Assembly (NCBI GenBank): GCA_002780705.1
Contig: PEUP01000013.1
Coordinates: 442 to 9,716 of the forward strand
DNA: 9,275 nt
Source: Elusimicrobia bacterium CG03_land_8_20_14_0_80_50_18
Lineage (GTDB): Bacteria; CG03
Direction of reading: 5' to 3'
Positions 7,247 to 9,275 of the stretch are shown here, one piece after another; positions within the stretch are counted from its first letter, which is position 1, and each line of letters opens with the position of its first letter. The notes below the pieces were generated by a model. The model was given only the letters and a program-made list of their open reading frames with translations. It had not been told where the DNA came from and did no database searches. The translations under genes and the position numbers were made by a program.

Positions 7247-8784
7247 TGCGCCTTCAATCTCTCAAAATCTTTCATGAATTTCTCCGCCATAACCTTGTTA
7301 CCCCCTGCCTTGAAAGCGATTGCGAGATTATAGCAAATATCCCGGTCATAATATAAAGAAAGGCATCGGCGGTAAGCGCTCAAACTTCCGCCTATATCAC
7401 CCGCGCGGTATTTCGCGCGGCCTATGTCGAGCCATATCCTGTAATCCGAGGGAATGAGGGGGGCGGCATTCTCAAAAGCCGCCGCCGCCTCGCGCGGCTG
7501 ACCTCTTTCTAAAAATTTTTCGCCGGCCTTCCAATTGATCTGCGCATAACCGAACAAAAGGGCATAGATAAAAGCCGAAATGCCAATCATCACAGCCGCG
7601 GCTTTTTTTACGGGAATATGTTCTCCTTCGCCCGCCGCTTCTTCTCTCATTATAAATCCCGCGAAGATGAAAAAAAGATATATCGTTGAAATCCGCTGAA
7701 AAGGAAAAGCCGAAAAAGATGTGAAAACAAGAGCCGTCACCCCTGCTTTATACGGCGCTGATACAGGTGGGATTTTTTTCATCATTATACTGATAAGAAA
7801 AAGGAGAAGAATAAGCGCTCTGAAAATACCGAGCTCGCAGACGAAATGCAGTATATCGCAATGAGCCCATTGGGGCGACATGTGATAAGGAAGGTCCGCT
7901 TTCAAACGGAAGGGGGCGTAATTCCCTCTGTAATTTCCGGCGCCTAAACCAGTGAGAGGATTATCTTTGACCATTTCCAGAGATGTCCTGTAATAATTGA
8001 CGCGGGCCTTGAAAGAATCGGAAAGAGCGATGTCTCCGCTTTTGAAAAAAGAGAAATACAGAAAAGCGGAAAGAATGACTGCCGGTGTTAAAATAACAGC
8101 TATCCTTGCCCGTGGCCTCCTTTTAAAGAGCAGATAAACCATCGCCGCGGCGAAACCCATATAGGCGGACTGGCTCCTTGTCAGAAGCAGCGCCGCCAAA
8201 CCCGCGGAAAAAGCGAAAAAGGCTTCGTAAAAAAGCAGACCGCCGCCGGGCGCGGAAAGTCCGCCGACAGGCGCAAAGCGCCGCCTGTTGTCTCCTCTAC
8301 GGCCGAGAAGTATGTCCGCGCTGAAAGGCAGAATAGCCGCCAGCCACGCCCCCAGATACATCGGGTTTCCGAATGTCACATAGGGAATAGTCGCGTCAAA
8401 AGGATTATACCTTGTTATCTGCTGTGCGAGGGCAAGGAGAGCTATCAGCCCCGTGAGCCTGATAGCCGTTTGTGTAAACCCATCTTCCTTGCCGCGAGAA
8501 ACATAGAGGTAAAGACAAAAAGGCGCGAGAAAGCGGAAGAAATGAAAAAAATTAAGGCCCTCAATAAAAATTGTGGCTGTGACTATGAGAAAACCTGCCT
8601 CGGCAACAGAAAAAGCGAAAAAAGCTTGGGGACTGGCTCCGAGCGCAGCGAGGTGCCTGTCCCCCCTTTTGAAAATTAATAACGGAAGCAAAAGAAGCGT
8701 TAAAAAATATTTAGCGCCCCAGAAAGAGTCGCTGAAAAAAGGAAAAACAGAGAGAGATGAAATTATCAGAAAAATTTTTAGCAT
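7243..8784 (-). CDS. O-antigen ligase / Wzy_C family protein with C-terminal TPRs (513 aa)
   Basis: A polytopic Wzy_C-family protein; the superfamily includes WaaL O-antigen ligases, Wzy polymerases and pilin O-oligosaccharyltransferases (PglL/PilO), all acting on undecaprenyl-linked glycans at the periplasmic face. Family features are TFGNPMYLGAWLA (137-149), LLLTRSQSAYMGF (199-211), MVKDNPLTGLGAGNYRGNY (271-289) and WAHCDILHFVCELGIF (306-321), with H308 as the likely catalytic His. A final helix (about 394-414) leads to TPR-like repeats (415-510). The open frame continues to 8826, but that stretch is the pilin terminator and would need a TTG start, so ATG 8782-8784 is chosen. It has no Shine-Dalgarno. 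Residues about 41-53 are encoded by a REP-like palindrome (8628-8664) in the loop after helix 1. The stop overlaps the peptidase start (ATGA). Ligase, polymerase or OTase role cannot be told from sequence. Confidence 0.85.
   Translation of the reverse strand: MLKIFLIISSLSVFPFFSDSFWGAKYFLTLLLLPLLIFKRGDRHLAALGASPQAFFAFSVAEAGFLIVTATIFIEGLNFFHFFRFLAPFCLYLYVSRGKEDGFTQTAIRLTGLIALLALAQQITRYNPFDATIPYVTFGNPMYLGAWLAAILPFSADILLGRRGDNRRRFAPVGGLSAPGGGLLFYEAFFAFSAGLAALLLTRSQSAYMGFAAAMVYLLFKRRPRARIAVILTPAVILSAFLYFSFFKSGDIALSDSFKARVNYYRTSLEMVKDNPLTGLGAGNYRGNYAPFRLKADLPYHMSPQWAHCDILHFVCELGIFRALILLLFLISIMMKKIPPVSAPYKAGVTALVFTSFSAFPFQRISTIYLFFIFAGFIMREEAAGEGEHIPVKKAAAVMIGISAFIYALLFGYAQINWKAGEKFLERGQPREAAAAFENAAPLIPSDYRIWLDIGRAKYRAGDIGGSLSAYRRCLSLYYDRDICYNLAIAFKAGGNKVMAEKFMKDFERLKAQ
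8628..8664. repeat. 37-nt REP-like palindrome inside the ligase gene
   Basis: GGGGAC (8628-8633) pairs with GTCCCC (8659-8664), GGC (8635-8637) with GCC (8655-8657), CC (8639-8640) with GG (8652-8653), and GC (8643-8644) with GC (8648-8649) around a three-base loop centred on 8646. The only unpaired positions are strictly symmetric: two T/T mismatches (8634/8658 and 8638/8654) and a tandem G/A-A/G pair (8641-8642/8650-8651). This architecture resembles mobile REP/BIME palindromes associated with RAYT transposases. It lies in frame within the ligase and encodes about GDRHLAALGASPQ. One copy is visible here; repetitiveness elsewhere in the genome is inferred. Confidence 0.7.
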
Positions 8785-8786
8785 AT

Positions 8787-8819
8787 AAAAAAAACGGGGG
8801 CGGCCTGAGCCGCCCCCGT
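8787..8819 (-). terminator. Strong rho-independent terminator of the pilin gene
   Basis: Read leftward, a perfect 11-bp stem, ACGGGGGCGGC / GCCGCCCCCGT (8819-8809 with 8804-8794), encloses a 4-nt loop and runs into eight T (8794-8787). It begins 19 bases after the pilin stop codon and ends two bases before the ligase ATG. It is the strongest terminator in the window. The opposite strand has an A-tract before the stem and no T-tract after it, so it acts leftward only. Confidence 0.93.
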
Positions 8820-8838
8820 AAAACAAAACACTGCCAGC

Positions 8839-9275
8839 TTACCATAAGTGAACCGCAGTTGTCTTGGTGTCCGTCTTCGTGGAATTGACACAAAGTACGC
8901 CAGTTTGACTTCCATCAGAAGTCTTCCCGTTGTTGAACCACCATCCTCCATCTAACGTGCCTGTACATCCGGTGGCGCCAACGCCCATGTAGACCACTGT
9001 GTTAGAGTTAGGCCTGGTCATGTTCAAACACCCCGGCTTTGCGTTAGGAATCGCCTGAAGGTATGTCGGAGTCATTTCCGTTATCTCACTCGGCCAGACA
9101 CCCTCCATGTTGCCATAGTAAATAGAAAGGGCAGAGCGCACCGCTCCGAGCTGTCCTTTACAGGCTGCTTCGTTAGCTTTTCTGATCAAGTCCGCAAATT
9201 TAGGAATGGCCACAGCGGCCAGAACACCGATAATTGCGACAACGATCATGAGCTCGATCAGAGTAAAACCTTTTT
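8839..9275 (-). CDS. Type IV pilin / GspG-like pseudopilin, leader peptide cut off by window edge
   Basis: The visible part starts at Lys-Gly and continues FTLIELMIVVAIIGV, the class III signal: prepilin peptidase cuts after Gly, Phe becomes residue 1 and Glu5 is present. The mature protein would be 142 residues. The N-terminal hydrophobic helix runs on into IPKFADLIRKANEAACKGQL. The C-terminal part (DGGWWFNNG, then CVNSTKTDTK and a terminal W) resembles the GspG/major pseudopilin fold of type II secretion and the many short pilins of Elusimicrobiota-like genomes. Four cysteines (36, 80, 101 and 126 of the mature form) could form disulfides. The short Met at 9247-9249 lies inside the helix and is not the true start; the gene extends past the right edge. 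It is followed by a strong terminator and then the ligase-peptidase operon. Pilus subunit versus pseudopilin is undecided. Confidence 0.92.
   Translation of the reverse strand, partial: KGFTLIELMIVVAIIGVLAAVAIPKFADLIRKANEAACKGQLGAVRSALSIYYGNMEGVWPSEITEMTPTYLQAIPNAKPGCLNMTRPNSNTVVYMGVGATGCTGTLDGGWWFNNGKTSDGSQTGVLCVNSTKTDTKTTAVHLW

Noticed and set aside
8785..8826. 14-residue N-terminal extension of the ligase (GGGSGRPR region)
   Set aside because: It is encoded by the stem of the pilin terminator and would need a TTG start with no ribosome binding site.
1..9275. CRISPR arrays, tRNA or rRNA genes, transposase genes, integrase attachment sites
   Set aside because: None is visible on either strand. 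The only repeat of mobile character is the single palindrome at 8628-8664.

Overview
The window looks like chromosomal DNA from a Gram-negative-type bacterium with a large cell-envelope and pilin repertoire. My best guess is Elusimicrobiota or a related candidate phylum such as Omnitrophota. That guess rests on recalled resemblance: the pilin's 'KFADLIRKANE...GAVRSALSIYYGNMEG' style of N-terminal helix, and the pairing of TPR-tailed O-antigen-ligase-like and GT-C membrane proteins. Nothing in the window is taxonomically decisive, since there are no rRNA, tRNA or ribosomal protein genes.

Layout. (a) 1-826, minus strand: the start of a PiT-family phosphate transporter (running off the left edge), preceded by its usual partner, a DUF47/PhoU-like accessory protein. 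(b) 827-985: a divergent intergenic region with a short GC hairpin plus T-tract on the minus strand, a longer 9-bp inverted repeat, and a TATAAT box on the plus strand. (c) 986-2530, plus strand: a stand-alone GT-C (PMT/ArnT-like, GT39-type) glycosyltransferase, convergent with the next block. (d) 2570-8784, minus strand: four tightly coupled membrane-protein genes. In transcription order these are an O-antigen ligase/Wzy_C protein with a TPR tail, a type IV prepilin peptidase, a GT-C glycosyltransferase with a TPR tail, and a YfhO-family protein. They are joined by 3-bp (ATGA), 3-bp (TTGA) and 11-bp overlaps. (e) 8787-8819: a strong rho-independent terminator. (f) 8839-9275, minus strand: a type IV pilin/GspG-like pseudopilin lacking only its leader peptide at the right edge.

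How the genes may work together. The pilin, its processing peptidase, an enzyme of the superfamily that contains both O-antigen ligases and pilin O-oligosaccharyltransferases, and GT-C enzymes that use polyprenyl-phosphate sugars lie side by side. A joint role in making, trimming and possibly glycosylating a pilus or surface glycan is plausible, but it is inference from context. The phosphate pair at the left is an unrelated unit.

The two most unusual signals are a 37-nt near-perfect REP-like palindrome embedded in frame inside the ligase coding sequence (8628-8664), and the pilin terminator ending two bases before the ligase start codon, which leaves no room for a promoter or ribosome binding site. 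I saw no CRISPR array, transposase gene, tRNA or rRNA. There is no gene-free stretch over 300 bases.
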